A DNA stretch of 64,000 nt, taken from contig NZ_JAPZSK010000002.1 of assembly GCF_027531815.1 (NCBI RefSeq), forward strand, positions 496,001 through 560,000, written 5' to 3'. The stretch's first letter is position 1; each line of letters starts with the position of its first letter. This document shows, piece by piece, positions 28,220 through 36,053 of the stretch. Origin of the DNA: Gemmatimonas sp. (lineage in GTDB: Bacteria > Gemmatimonadota > Gemmatimonadetes > Gemmatimonadales > Gemmatimonadaceae). The position numbers and the translations under genes were made by a program. The notes below the pieces were generated by a model. It did no database searches, was not told the DNA's origin, and worked only from the letters and a program-made list of their open reading frames with translations.

Positions 28220-28938
28220 ACAACGAGACCCCGGCGACCGTGCAGCAGAGCAGTGCGTGGGAAGATCTGCTGGAAGTGCTCTGGGCACCGTCCACGGTGT
28301 TCGAACGTACGCGAACGCGCGGGGTCGGCATCTATCTGCTGTTGCTGACCGGGGTCTTTGTGGTGCTCGTGCTGGCCACGAAGAGCCTGCTGCAGCCGTA
28401 TGTGGATGCGAACTACGACCTGCAGGTCATCAAGATGGCCGAGCAGGGCCAGAAGATGCCGGCCGAGGCGGTCGAGCAGGGGCGCACGTTCAGCGGCTAC
28501 TTCCTGCTGTTCAGCTGGTCGCTCACGGCCATCTTCTCCGGGCTGCTCGGTGGTCTGGTCACCTGGCTGGGGGCCAAGGTGGTCGGGGCCGCACTGCCGC
28601 TCGGACGCGCGGTGTTCATTGCCACGCTGGCCAGTGTGCCGCGGGTGCTCAGTCTGCTCGCCACCGCCGCGCAGGGGGCACTGGTTGATGCCAGTGCGGT
28701 CACGTCACTGTTCTCCGCGTCACTCGGGCCGGCGCGCTTCGTGGATCCCGTGAAGACCAACGCGGGGTTGATGGGTGTGCTGTCCAGCCTCGATCTCTTC
28801 ACGCTGTGGAACGTGCTCATCACAGCGGTGGGCGTCAGTGTGTTCGCTCGCGTGTCCCGGGGGGCGGGGTGGATGGCATCGCTCGTGGCGCTGGGCATCA
28901 CGCTGCTCTTCACGCTGATCCCCGCCGTGCTGGCCTGA
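28216..28938 (+). CDS. YIP1-family membrane protein
   Basis: The 240-residue protein opens with WEDLLEVLWAPSTVFERTR, typical of bacterial YIP1-domain proteins (a PxxxFxxxxxR-like motif). About five transmembrane helices follow, near residues 37-58, 95-125, 130-155, 195-215 and 220-239. The function in bacteria is unknown. Its start overlaps the speA stop (ATGA), so it is translated with the decarboxylase; a role in handling the product or in membrane organisation would be speculative. Confidence 0.75.
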   Translation: MNNETPATVQQSSAWEDLLEVLWAPSTVFERTRTRGVGIYLLLLTGVFVVLVLATKSLLQPYVDANYDLQVIKMAEQGQKMPAEAVEQGRTFSGYFLLFSWSLTAIFSGLLGGLVTWLGAKVVGAALPLGRAVFIATLASVPRVLSLLATAAQGALVDASAVTSLFSASLGPARFVDPVKTNAGLMGVLSSLDLFTLWNVLITAVGVSVFARVSRGAGWMASLVALGITLLFTLIPAVLA

Positions 28939-29000
28939 GCGCTGGGGGGCGGCGCCGGGGGACGTACGGTACCGGACGGGACAACGGCAGCGCCGGGCGG

Positions 29001-29006
29001 TACGTT
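29001..29006 (+). promoter_or_regulatory. Putative -10 element TACGTT upstream of the TauE/SafE gene
   Basis: TACGTT lies 43 bases before ATG 29050 and fits the TANNTT pattern. Initiation near 29013 would leave a leader of about 37 bases. Confidence 0.3.
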
Positions 29007-29049
29007 GTAGTTCCGGTTTCCCCTCCGTCTGCCCCTCTCGCTGCATCCG

Positions 29050-29928
29050 ATGCAATTCGACGCCAAGCTGCTACTGCTGATCGGCCTCGGTCTCGTGGCC
29101 GTCTATCACGTTGTCTCGCTCGTGCGAGGACTCCCCAAGCTCGGGTCCCTCAAGCCAACCGCTGGGCTCCTGCTTGGCGGCGTCGCCACGAACTTCTTCG
29201 ATACGCTGGGCATCGGGTCGTTTGCCACCAGCACGACGATCTATCGGGCCACGAAGTGGGTGAAGGACGCCCTCATTCCCGGGACGCTCAACGCCGGGCA
29301 TACGATGGCGACGCTGACACAGGCGTTCATCTACACCCAGGTCGTCGAAGTCGAAGCCGTTACCCTCATTGGCATGATCGTGGCCGCGGTGGTCGGGTCG
29401 TGGGTTGGCGCTGGCCTCGTGGCCAAGTGGCCCACGCAGCGCATTCAGCTCGGCATGGGGTTGTGCCTCGGCGCCGCCGCCCTGCTGACCATGGCGCAGG
29501 CCGCCGGTGCGCTCCCCGGTGGTGGGGAAGCCATTGGCCTCACCGGCGTCAAGCTCGGGCTGGCCCTCTTCGGCAACTTCGCACTGGGCGTCCTCATGAC
29601 CATCGGCATCGGGCTGTATGGCCCCTGCCTGCTGCTCGTCAGCGTATTGGGCATGAATCCGGCCGCCGGCTTCCCCATCATGATGGGGAGCTGCGCCTTC
29701 CTCATGCCCTTCGCCAGCGACCGCTTCATTCGCCTCGGCAAGGTGGATCCGCGGGCCGTCATGGCCAACATCATCGGTGGCGTGCCCGCCGTGCTGGTGG
29801 CGGCCTACATCGTCAAGTCGCTCCCGCTGACCGCGCTGCGCTGGCTCGTGGCCATCGTGGTGGCGTATACCGCCGTCACGCTCATCATGTCGGCGCGGCG
29901 GAAGCCGGATCAGGCGGAGTTGGCGTAA
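29050..29928 (+). CDS. TauE/SafE-family permease
   Basis: The 292-residue protein has about eight hydrophobic helices in two similar halves, as in TauE/SafE (DUF81) sulfite/organosulfur exporters. Recognisable features are GGVATNFFDTLGIGSFATST early in the chain and GIGLYGPCLLLVSVLGMNP in the second half, corresponding to the family's repeated glycine-rich re-entrant parts. No sulfur-metabolism gene adjoins it, so the substrate is open. It stands alone after the YIP1 gene (111-base gap) and converges with the superoxide dismutase gene; a long repeat-derived hairpin follows its stop. Confidence 0.82.
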   Translation: MQFDAKLLLLIGLGLVAVYHVVSLVRGLPKLGSLKPTAGLLLGGVATNFFDTLGIGSFATSTTIYRATKWVKDALIPGTLNAGHTMATLTQAFIYTQVVEVEAVTLIGMIVAAVVGSWVGAGLVAKWPTQRIQLGMGLCLGAAALLTMAQAAGALPGGGEAIGLTGVKLGLALFGNFALGVLMTIGIGLYGPCLLLVSVLGMNPAAGFPIMMGSCAFLMPFASDRFIRLGKVDPRAVMANIIGGVPAVLVAAYIVKSLPLTALRWLVAIVVAYTAVTLIMSARRKPDQAELA

Positions 29929-29956
29929 CGATCGGTTGCACTGACGATTGGAAACG

Positions 29957-30030
29957 ACGAACCAGGAACTACGAACCAGGAACTGCAAACTCCCCCGGAA
30001 ATCACGCGATCTCCGAGGGAGTTTGCAGTT
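29957..30030 (+). repeat. Tandem 14-mer repeat leading into a 14-bp terminator-like hairpin
   Basis: ACGAACCAGGAACT occurs twice in direct tandem (29957-29970 and 29971-29984). The second copy overlaps a perfect 14-bp stem, AACTGCAAACTCCC (29981-29994) with GGGAGTTTGCAGTT (30017-30030), around a 22-base loop with its own CGGA/TCCG pairing. It follows the permease gene and belongs to the same family as the arrays at 8311 and 16949. Confidence 0.6.
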
Positions 30031-30059
30031 TGAAGTGGTCGTGCTCAGTCCTCAGTGCC

Positions 30060-30076
30060 GGTCGCCTCTGGCGACC
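30060..30076 (-). terminator. Hairpin just after the superoxide dismutase stop
   Basis: GGTCGCC (30060-30066) pairs with GGCGACC (30070-30076) over a 3-base loop, three bases from the minus-strand stop. There is no strong T-run. Confidence 0.5.
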
Positions 30077-30079
30077 TCC

Positions 30080-30682
30080 TTACTTCCCGTACCGCTTCGC
30101 CACTTCCGCCCAGTTCACCACGTTCCAGAAGGCACCGAGGTAATCGGCGCGGCGGTTCTGGTACTTGAGGTAGTAGGCGTGCTCCCACACATCCACGCCC
30201 AGGATGGCGTGCTTGCCTTCCATGAGCGGATTGTCCTGATTGGGGGTGCTCATGATCGACAGTGCGCCATTGGTGGACACGAGCCACGCCCAGCCCGAAC
30301 CGAAGCGACCCATGCCGGCGGCCTGGAACTGCTCCTTGAACGTCGCAAACGAACCGAAGGCTGCCGTGATCGCCTCGGCCAGCGCGCCAGTGGGCTCGCC
30401 GCCGGCGTTCGGCGCCATCAGCTGCCAGAAGAGCGAGTGGTTCCAGTGTCCGCCGCCATTGTTCCGCACGGCGGTGCGCACCGCTTCCGGTACGTCATTG
30501 ATCTTCCGGCACAGGTCATCGAGCGACCACGACGCGAGTTCCGGCGCCTTCTCGATGGCGGCGTTGAGGTTGGTGACGTAGGCCTGATGATGCTTGCCAT
30601 GATGGATGTTCATCGTCTGGGCATCAACGTGCGGCTCGAGCGCCTCGGGGGCGTACGGCAGCGGCGGCAGGGTATGGGGCAT
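30080..30682 (-). CDS. sodA: Superoxide dismutase (Mn/Fe family, Mn-type residues)
   Basis: The 200-residue protein dismutates superoxide in the cytosol. Metal ligands are visible as His27 ([12 protein letters not shown]), His82 (HWNHSLFW), and the Asp and His of [23 protein letters not shown] and the outer-sphere glutamine in PNQDNPLM favour manganese over iron, although cambialistic activity cannot be excluded. There is no signal peptide. GGAG lies 9 bases before ATG 30682. It sits 36 bases downstream of the DedA gene on the same strand, so they may be cotranscribed. Confidence 0.92.
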   Translation of the reverse strand: MPHTLPPLPYAPEALEPHVDAQTMNIHHGKHHQAYVTNLNAAIEKAPELASWSLDDLCRKINDVPEAVRTAVRNNGGGHWNHSLFWQLMAPNAGGEPTGALAEAITAAFGSFATFKEQFQAAGMGRFGSGWAWLVSTNGALSIMSTPNQDNPLMEGKHAILGVDVWEHAYYLKYQNRRADYLGAFWNVVNWAEVAKRYGK

Positions 30683-30718
30683 GGGTGTGTCTCCGGGTGT
30701 TGAGGAACGAGGGGAACG

Positions 30719-31357
30719 TCAGGCCGACGCGGCCTTGCTCTTGCGCTCTTTCAGCCAGGCAATGATGCCCGGCAGAATGGAAAGGAATACCACCAGCAGG
30801 ATGATCTTCTCCACGTGCTTGGCCACGCCCGGCACCGTCTTCGCCAGCACGTAGCCGGTCAGCAGCATGCTCCAGATCCAGAGCAGTCCGCCCACGACGT
30901 TGTAGGTCACGAACGACCGGTAGTTCATGCGTCCCACGCCAGCCACCACCGGGGCGAACGTTCGCACGATGGGCATGAAGCGTGCGATGATGATGGTCTT
31001 GCCACCGTGCTTCTCGTAGAACGCCTGCGCCTTCAGCAGATGATCCTTGTGGAAGAACAGCGAGTCCTCGCGCGTGAAGATGCGCGGGCCGGTGGCCTTT
31101 CCCACGCCGTAGCCCACCGTGTCCCCCACAATGGCGGCGATCGTCAGGATGATCCCCAGCAACCACACGTTGAGCCCGAAGTCGGGATTGGCCGCGAGCA
31201 GCCCGGCCGTCACCAGCAGGGAATCACCAGGCAGGAAGAAGCCCACCAGCAGGCCGGTCTCGGCGAAGATGATGAGGGTGAGGCCGATGTAGCCGGCCCA
31301 CTTCACGAGACCTTCGAGGTCGCGAAGCTGGTCGAAGAGTTGGGTAAGGAATTCCAA
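30719..31357 (-). CDS. DedA/SNARE-associated family membrane protein
   Basis: The 212-residue protein has the DedA signature: FFLPGDSLLVTAGLLA, GDTVGYGVGKATGPRIF, and FYEKHGGKTIIIARFMPIVRTFAPVVAG with the functionally important arginines. There are four to six hydrophobic segments. DedA proteins act in lipid (undecaprenyl phosphate/phospholipid) flipping and envelope homeostasis. No ATG suits the N-terminus; I chose TTG 31357, with AGGAC about 10 bases upstream, because the long in-frame extension to 31477 looks non-coding. It diverges from the mannosidase gene and precedes sodA. Confidence 0.85.
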   Translation of the reverse strand: MEFLTQLFDQLRDLEGLVKWAGYIGLTLIIFAETGLLVGFFLPGDSLLVTAGLLAANPDFGLNVWLLGIILTIAAIVGDTVGYGVGKATGPRIFTREDSLFFHKDHLLKAQAFYEKHGGKTIIIARFMPIVRTFAPVVAGVGRMNYRSFVTYNVVGGLLWIWSMLLTGYVLAKTVPGVAKHVEKIILLVVFLSILPGIIAWLKERKSKAASA

Positions 31358-31464
31358 TCGGGCAGTCCTGGGATCGGTGACGCGACGCCTGCACACGGGC
31401 AGACGCCGATGCACAAAGCTCGACGGGCTTGCCGTTGGGGTCAACCGCACGCGACCTTGAACGC

Positions 31465-34218
31465 GTGAACGCGTCACCCTCCGGTTCCGTCGAAACGCCG
31501 CCGCTGCAGGTGTGTGTCGTTGCCCATACCCACTGGGACCGCGAGTGGTACCATGTGGCGCCCCGCTTCCGGCAGCGTCTGGTCGCCCTCGTCGATGCCC
31601 TTCTTGCGGACTCGGCCGGCCCCTTCCTGCTCGACGGGCAGGCCATCACGCTGCGGGACTACCTGCGCGTCCGCCCGGAGGCCGAACCGGCGCTGCGCCA
31701 CGCCCTCCGGACCCGTCGCATCGAGGCCGGCCCATGGTACGTGCTCGCCGACAATCTCATCCCGGGCGGGGAAGCGTTGGTGCGCAACCTGGAGGCTGGC
31801 GCGCGTGTCCTGCGCCATCTGGATGCCCTCCCGCCACGGGTGGCCTACTGCCCCGACAGCTTCGGGCACCCGGCAGCCATGCCCATGGTCGCCGCCGAGT
31901 TCGGGCTGCCGGTGGCGGTCGTCTGGCGCGGTGTGGGGGGGCGCACGCACCCCCGCACCGACCTGTTCCGCTGGCAGGCGCCGAACGGCAGCACCGTCCT
32001 GGCGCATCACCTGCCCCCCGACGGCTACGAATTCGGTAGCGCCCTCCCTGTGGCACACGAGGCGGCGACCCGGCGCTGGGCCGCGCTGGAAGCGCTCTGG
32101 CGTCAGCGCACGGAGGGCAAGGTCGCCCTGCTGCTCAACGGCGCCGACCACCACGCGGCACAACCGGATCTCGCGGAGGCGATCACCGCGCTGCAGCAGG
32201 CGGCCGGTCCACGTGCCCACGTCCATCGCACGACGCTCGACGAGTGGGCCGCTCGGCTGTCGGCGGCCGCGCTGCCGCCATTGCTTCCACCGTCGCTGCC
32301 AGTCGTGGGCGGCGAGCTGCGCGACTCGTACGGATATACCTGGACGCTTGCCGGCACCACCGGCACTCGCGCCCATCAGAAACGGCGCAACGCGCGCCTC
32401 GAGCGTGGCCTGCTGCGTGACGTGGAGCCGTGGCTCGCGTTGCTGCGGCTGCGTCAAGACCCGTTCGCGCATGCGCCCACCGGCGGCGCCCCGGACCCGG
32501 CGGCGCGGCTCACCATGGTGCAACTCCCGGCGCTGCTGCACTGCGCGTGGGAGGAACTGCTGGCCACGCACCCGCACGACACGTTGTGCGGCTGTTCGGT
32601 GGATACGGTGGCGCGCAGCATGGAGCTGCAGCAGGACCTCGTTGCCGAGCAGGGGCAGGGGTTGCGTGAGGCCGCCCTGCAGCAGCTGCTGGGGTACGAT
32701 CCCGTGGCGGCCCGGCAGCACGTGGCCGACTTCGACTGGCGACGCGTCGTGCTGCGCAATCGGGCGCCGCGCAGCAGGGGAGGCATCGCCGAGGTTACGC
32801 TGTACGAAACGCTCGGCGACGAGCCGGTAGGGCCGGGAAGCGCCGAGGCCGCAGTGGCCAAGTCGCCGGGCGCAACCGCAGGCGCACGGCTCACGCCGCC
32901 GTCGCTCGTGCACCAGCGACTTGGTACGCACCGCATGCGCCTGCGGCGCGAGTCACCGCAGCACTATCCCGACAACGACCTCGTGCGCGCGCACCGCCTG
33001 CTGCTCTGGGTGCCGCCGGTACCGGCGCTCGGCATCGACGCCTGGGACGCCGCACGATGGACGGCGCCACCGGTCGAACCGCCCTGTCGCGTGACACGGG
33101 AGCAGGCGAACGGACGTACCGTGCTGCACAACGGGCGTCTGACGCTGGAACTGGATGAGGCCACGCGCGCAGTCACCCTGCGCCTGGACGACCGAACACT
33201 GCCGCAGCTGCTTGCCCTTGAGCTGCAGCACGATGCGGGCGACAGCTATACAGCCAGCCTTCGCGGTGCCGTGGAGCGGCTGCGCTGCACAAGCGCCCGC
33301 ATGGTGGCCACGGGACCCTTGCGCGCCACGGTGCGGCTGCGCTGGAGCACGGCGTCCACGCGGCGGCGCCCCGGCCCCGACTCGCGCGTGGTGGTCGTGA
33401 CCGACCTGGTGGTCGACGCCATGTCGCCGGTGGTGCAGTGTCACATTCGTGGTCGGTCGTGGCGCACCGACATGCGTCTGCAGTTGGTGTGGAACACCGA
33501 CGTGACGGAGGGGCGCGTGTGGGCCGACGCCGCCTTCGGACCGGTGCGGCGCGACCCCATTATCGCCCCGGCGCATGCCCGGGAAGCCGTCCCCGACACG
33601 ATGCCCATGCATCGCTGGGCCATGCAGGCGTCGCCGCTGTTCGGCGCCACCATGATCGCCGATGGATTGGCGGAAGCCGTCGTGCACGACCGTCGGCTCG
33701 CGCTCACGCTGGTGCGCGCCGTGGGTGCGCTGTCGCGCAACGATCTGCCGGAGCGTCCGGGGCACGCCGGGTGGCCGTGCGCCACACCCGAGGCGCAGTG
33801 CCTGGGGCCGTTCTCGGCGCGTACGGCGCTGTTGCTGCACGGCCCCATGAGCGATGATGTGCTGGCCCGCGTACGCGATGCCGGCGATGACGTGCTGCTT
33901 CCCCTCACCGGCGAGAGTTGGCGCGACCTGCCGCGCGCCATCCGGTGCCACGGCCCGGAAGTCGCCGGTGAAGCCTTCGAACTGTCGGCCTTCACCCTCT
34001 CCGCACAGGACAAGCACGCCGCCATACTCCGCGTGGTGAACAACACCCTGCGATCGGCATGGGGCACGCTGCGGTTCCCCGACGACGGACCGTGGGAAGT
34101 GACCCCCTGTCGCCTCGACGAAACGGCAGTCGGTCCGCCGTCGGTGGTGGCCGGCGCGTTCAGCTTCGAGGGAGCGCCGCGGGCGGTGCTGACGTTTCGG
34201 GTGAAGCGGTCGCACTAG
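31465..34218 (+). CDS. GH38-family alpha-mannosidase
   Basis: The 917-residue protein is predicted to hydrolyse alpha-mannosides. The zinc-site motif AHTHWDREWYH begins at residue 20 and the catalytic nucleophile is Asp131 in YCPDSFGHPAAMP. Later segments (THPHDTLCGCSVDTVA, then a long beta-rich C-terminal part) match the family's helical-bundle and sugar-binding regions. There is no signal peptide, so it probably acts in the cytosol on imported glycans. GTG 31465 is preferred over a TTG at 31429; neither has a strong ribosome-binding site. Its last 59 bases overlap the converging permease gene. Together with the transporter and lyase it suggests a glycan-use locus. Confidence 0.88.
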   Translation: MNASPSGSVETPPLQVCVVAHTHWDREWYHVAPRFRQRLVALVDALLADSAGPFLLDGQAITLRDYLRVRPEAEPALRHALRTRRIEAGPWYVLADNLIPGGEALVRNLEAGARVLRHLDALPPRVAYCPDSFGHPAAMPMVAAEFGLPVAVVWRGVGGRTHPRTDLFRWQAPNGSTVLAHHLPPDGYEFGSALPVAHEAATRRWAALEALWRQRTEGKVALLLNGADHHAAQPDLAEAITALQQAAGPRAHVHRTTLDEWAARLSAAALPPLLPPSLPVVGGELRDSYGYTWTLAGTTGTRAHQKRRNARLERGLLRDVEPWLALLRLRQDPFAHAPTGGAPDPAARLTMVQLPALLHCAWEELLATHPHDTLCGCSVDTVARSMELQQDLVAEQGQGLREAALQQLLGYDPVAARQHVADFDWRRVVLRNRAPRSRGGIAEVTLYETLGDEPVGPGSAEAAVAKSPGATAGARLTPPSLVHQRLGTHRMRLRRESPQHYPDNDLVRAHRLLLWVPPVPALGIDAWDAARWTAPPVEPPCRVTREQANGRTVLHNGRLTLELDEATRAVTLRLDDRTLPQLLALELQHDAGDSYTASLRGAVERLRCTSARMVATGPLRATVRLRWSTASTRRRPGPDSRVVVVTDLVVDAMSPVVQCHIRGRSWRTDMRLQLVWNTDVTEGRVWADAAFGPVRRDPIIAPAHAREAVPDTMPMHRWAMQASPLFGATMIADGLAEAVVHDRRLALTLVRAVGALSRNDLPERPGHAGWPCATPEAQCLGPFSARTALLLHGPMSDDVLARVRDAGDDVLLPLTGESWRDLPRAIRCHGPEVAGEAFELSAFTLSAQDKHAAILRVVNNTLRSAWGTLRFPDDGPWEVTPCRLDETAVGPPSVVAGAFSFEGAPRAVLTFRVKRSH

Positions 34219-35062
34219 CCCGCCTGTCCCCGTCGCGCACCCCCAGCCGTTCCCCGAGCATGGTGGCGCACACCACCGTGGCAATGAGCGCAATCCCCGG
34301 GCTGAGTGCAATCCACGGCGCCACAAGCAGCCACTCGCGTCCGCCGGCAATCATGTTCCCCCAGCTCGCCGTGGGGGGCTGCACGCCCAGCCCGAGAAAC
34401 GAGAGGCCACTCTCGAGCAGGATGGCATTGCCCACCCCCAGCGTGGTGGCCACCAAAGCGCTCCCCAAGGCATTGGGCAGGACATGGCGCCGCAGCACTC
34501 GCCACGACGGTACCCCGAGCGCCGTGGCTCCCTCCACGTAGCCCAACACCCGCACGCCCTGGACGTCGGCCCGCACCAGCCGCATTACGGCCATCCAGCC
34601 GGTGAGGCCGAGCACCACCACCACCACGCGCAGCCCCGGTGACCACAGCGCCGCGATCACCAGCAGCAGCACCAGGCGCGGAATCGCCAGCAGGGCGTCG
34701 CCGAGTGCGACGATGACCCGGTCCACCCACCCGCCGCGCCATCCGGCCACCGCGCCCAGCGCAATACCCAGCAGCGCCGACAAGGCCGAGCCGGCCACCC
34801 CCACGAAGAGCGACACCCGCGCCCCCGTCCAGATGCGCACGGCCATGTCCCGGCCAAACGCGTCGGTGCCCAGCAGGTGCCACACGCCGCGCCCGTCGCG
34901 CGCGAGTGGTGGCGTGAGCCGCGTCCCCAGCACGTCGCCAATCTCACGGGCGTGCTCTCCGGCGATTACGGGCACGATGACCGCCGCCACACACATCAGT
35001 CCCAGCACGAAGCCGGGCCAGCCGGCCAGGGCGCGCAGACGCCGCCACCCCATGCCCGTCAT
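34160..35062 (-). CDS. ABC transporter permease, DppC/OppC type
   Basis: The 300-residue protein is an inner-membrane permease of the peptide/nickel/oligosaccharide family. An N-terminal helix (PGFVLGLMCVAAVIVPVIAG) is followed by HLLGTDAFGRDMAVRIWTGAR, the DppC hallmark, then about five helices and the coupling-loop motif EGATALGVPSWRVLRRHVLPNAL. ATG 35062 overlaps the dppB-like stop (ATGA). The 3' end overlaps the mannosidase gene by 59 bases tail to tail. No ATPase gene is nearby. Confidence 0.88.
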   Translation of the reverse strand: MTGMGWRRLRALAGWPGFVLGLMCVAAVIVPVIAGEHAREIGDVLGTRLTPPLARDGRGVWHLLGTDAFGRDMAVRIWTGARVSLFVGVAGSALSALLGIALGAVAGWRGGWVDRVIVALGDALLAIPRLVLLLVIAALWSPGLRVVVVVLGLTGWMAVMRLVRADVQGVRVLGYVEGATALGVPSWRVLRRHVLPNALGSALVATTLGVGNAILLESGLSFLGLGVQPPTASWGNMIAGGREWLLVAPWIALSPGIALIATVVCATMLGERLGVRDGDRRASATASPETSAPPAALPRS

Positions 35063-36033
35063 GTGCGCCGCCTCGGATCGAGCCACCAGAGCAGCACATC
35101 CGCCAGCAGATTCGCCGCCACCACGGCGCCGGCGTAGATCACCGTGAGTCCCAGCACCACCGGGTAATCGCGGGCGCCAATGGCACCGATCATGGTGCGC
35201 CCCAGGCCTGGCCAGGCAAACACCTGCTCCACGAACACCGACCCCGCGATCACGCCAGGAAGCGTGAGCCCGAACAGCACGACGAGCGGCGTGAGGGCGG
35301 TCCGCAGGACATGACGCCACTCCACCCGGCGGCGGGAGAGACCGCGGGCGTAGGCACTGACCACATGTGGTGCCCTCTCCGCGTCGCGGAGGGTCTGCCG
35401 GGCATAGCGTGTCACCCCCGCAACGCCGGGCAGCGACAGCACCAGCAAGGGCAGCACCGCGTGTCGCAGCCGGTCACTCCACGGCGCCACCGCGCCGGCG
35501 GCCGGCGACTGCATACCAAAGGCCGGGAGACGCAGCCACTCGGGAAGCCCAAGGACCGCTACGCCACTGGTAAACAGTGCCACCAGCGCCAGGGCCAGCC
35601 AGAAACTCGGGGCAGCGAACAGCGTGACCGTGACTACCGATATCCAGCGGTCGCGGCGACGGCCTGCCCGCAGTGCCTGATACAGCCCCACCAGCGTGCC
35701 CAGCACGAAGCTCACCAGCAGCGACACGCCGCCGAGGAACAGCGAGACGGGCAGCGCCTCGGCAATGACGGCGCGCACGGGCATCGAGCGCACCAGACTG
35801 GTGCCGAGATCCCCCCGCAGCAGGCTGCCTGTCCATCGCGCATATTGCACGGGCAGCGGTGCGTCGAGCCCCATGGCCGTGCGCAGCTGCTGCGCTTCCG
35901 CCGCGGTGGCGGTTGGCGCGATCAGCAACGTCGCCGGATCACCCGGCGCCAGGTGCAACAGCGCGAAGGTGATGGTGGTAACGATCCAGAGCAGGACGGC
36001 CGCGTCGGTGACGCGCAGCAAGAGACGGCGCAC
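35059..36033 (-). CDS. ABC transporter permease, DppB/OppB type
   Basis: The 324-residue protein is the partner permease, with about six helices. It begins MRRLLLRVTDAAVLLWIVTT, then has FALLHLAPGDPA, a DppB landmark. The coupling-loop segment AYARGLSRRRVEWRHVLRTAL and the PGVIAGSVFVEQVFAWPGLGRTM block are also typical. It starts at GTG 36033. A ribosome-binding-site-like AGGAGG lies 12 bases upstream inside an inverted repeat (36035-36053). It is the first gene of the permease operon and diverges from the solute-binding protein with almost no gap. Confidence 0.88.
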   Translation of the reverse strand: MRRLLLRVTDAAVLLWIVTTITFALLHLAPGDPATLLIAPTATAAEAQQLRTAMGLDAPLPVQYARWTGSLLRGDLGTSLVRSMPVRAVIAEALPVSLFLGGVSLLVSFVLGTLVGLYQALRAGRRRDRWISVVTVTLFAAPSFWLALALVALFTSGVAVLGLPEWLRLPAFGMQSPAAGAVAPWSDRLRHAVLPLLVLSLPGVAGVTRYARQTLRDAERAPHVVSAYARGLSRRRVEWRHVLRTALTPLVVLFGLTLPGVIAGSVFVEQVFAWPGLGRTMIGAIGARDYPVVLGLTVIYAGAVVAANLLADVLLWWLDPRRRT

Positions 36034-36034
36034 G

Positions 36035-36053
36035 GCAGGATGATGCCTCCTGC
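36035..36053. promoter_or_regulatory. Inverted repeat between divergent transporter genes
   Basis: GCAGGA (36035-36040) and TCCTGC (36048-36053) flank a 7-base centre. On the minus strand the repeat includes the AGGAGG that could serve the permease gene, so in RNA it could mask that site; as DNA it could be an operator. Confidence 0.35.

Noticed and set aside
35311-36039. N-terminal extension of the solute-binding protein frame
   Set aside because: It lies antisense to the DppB-type gene, has shadow composition (Gln/Arg/His rich), and would bury the lipoprotein signal.
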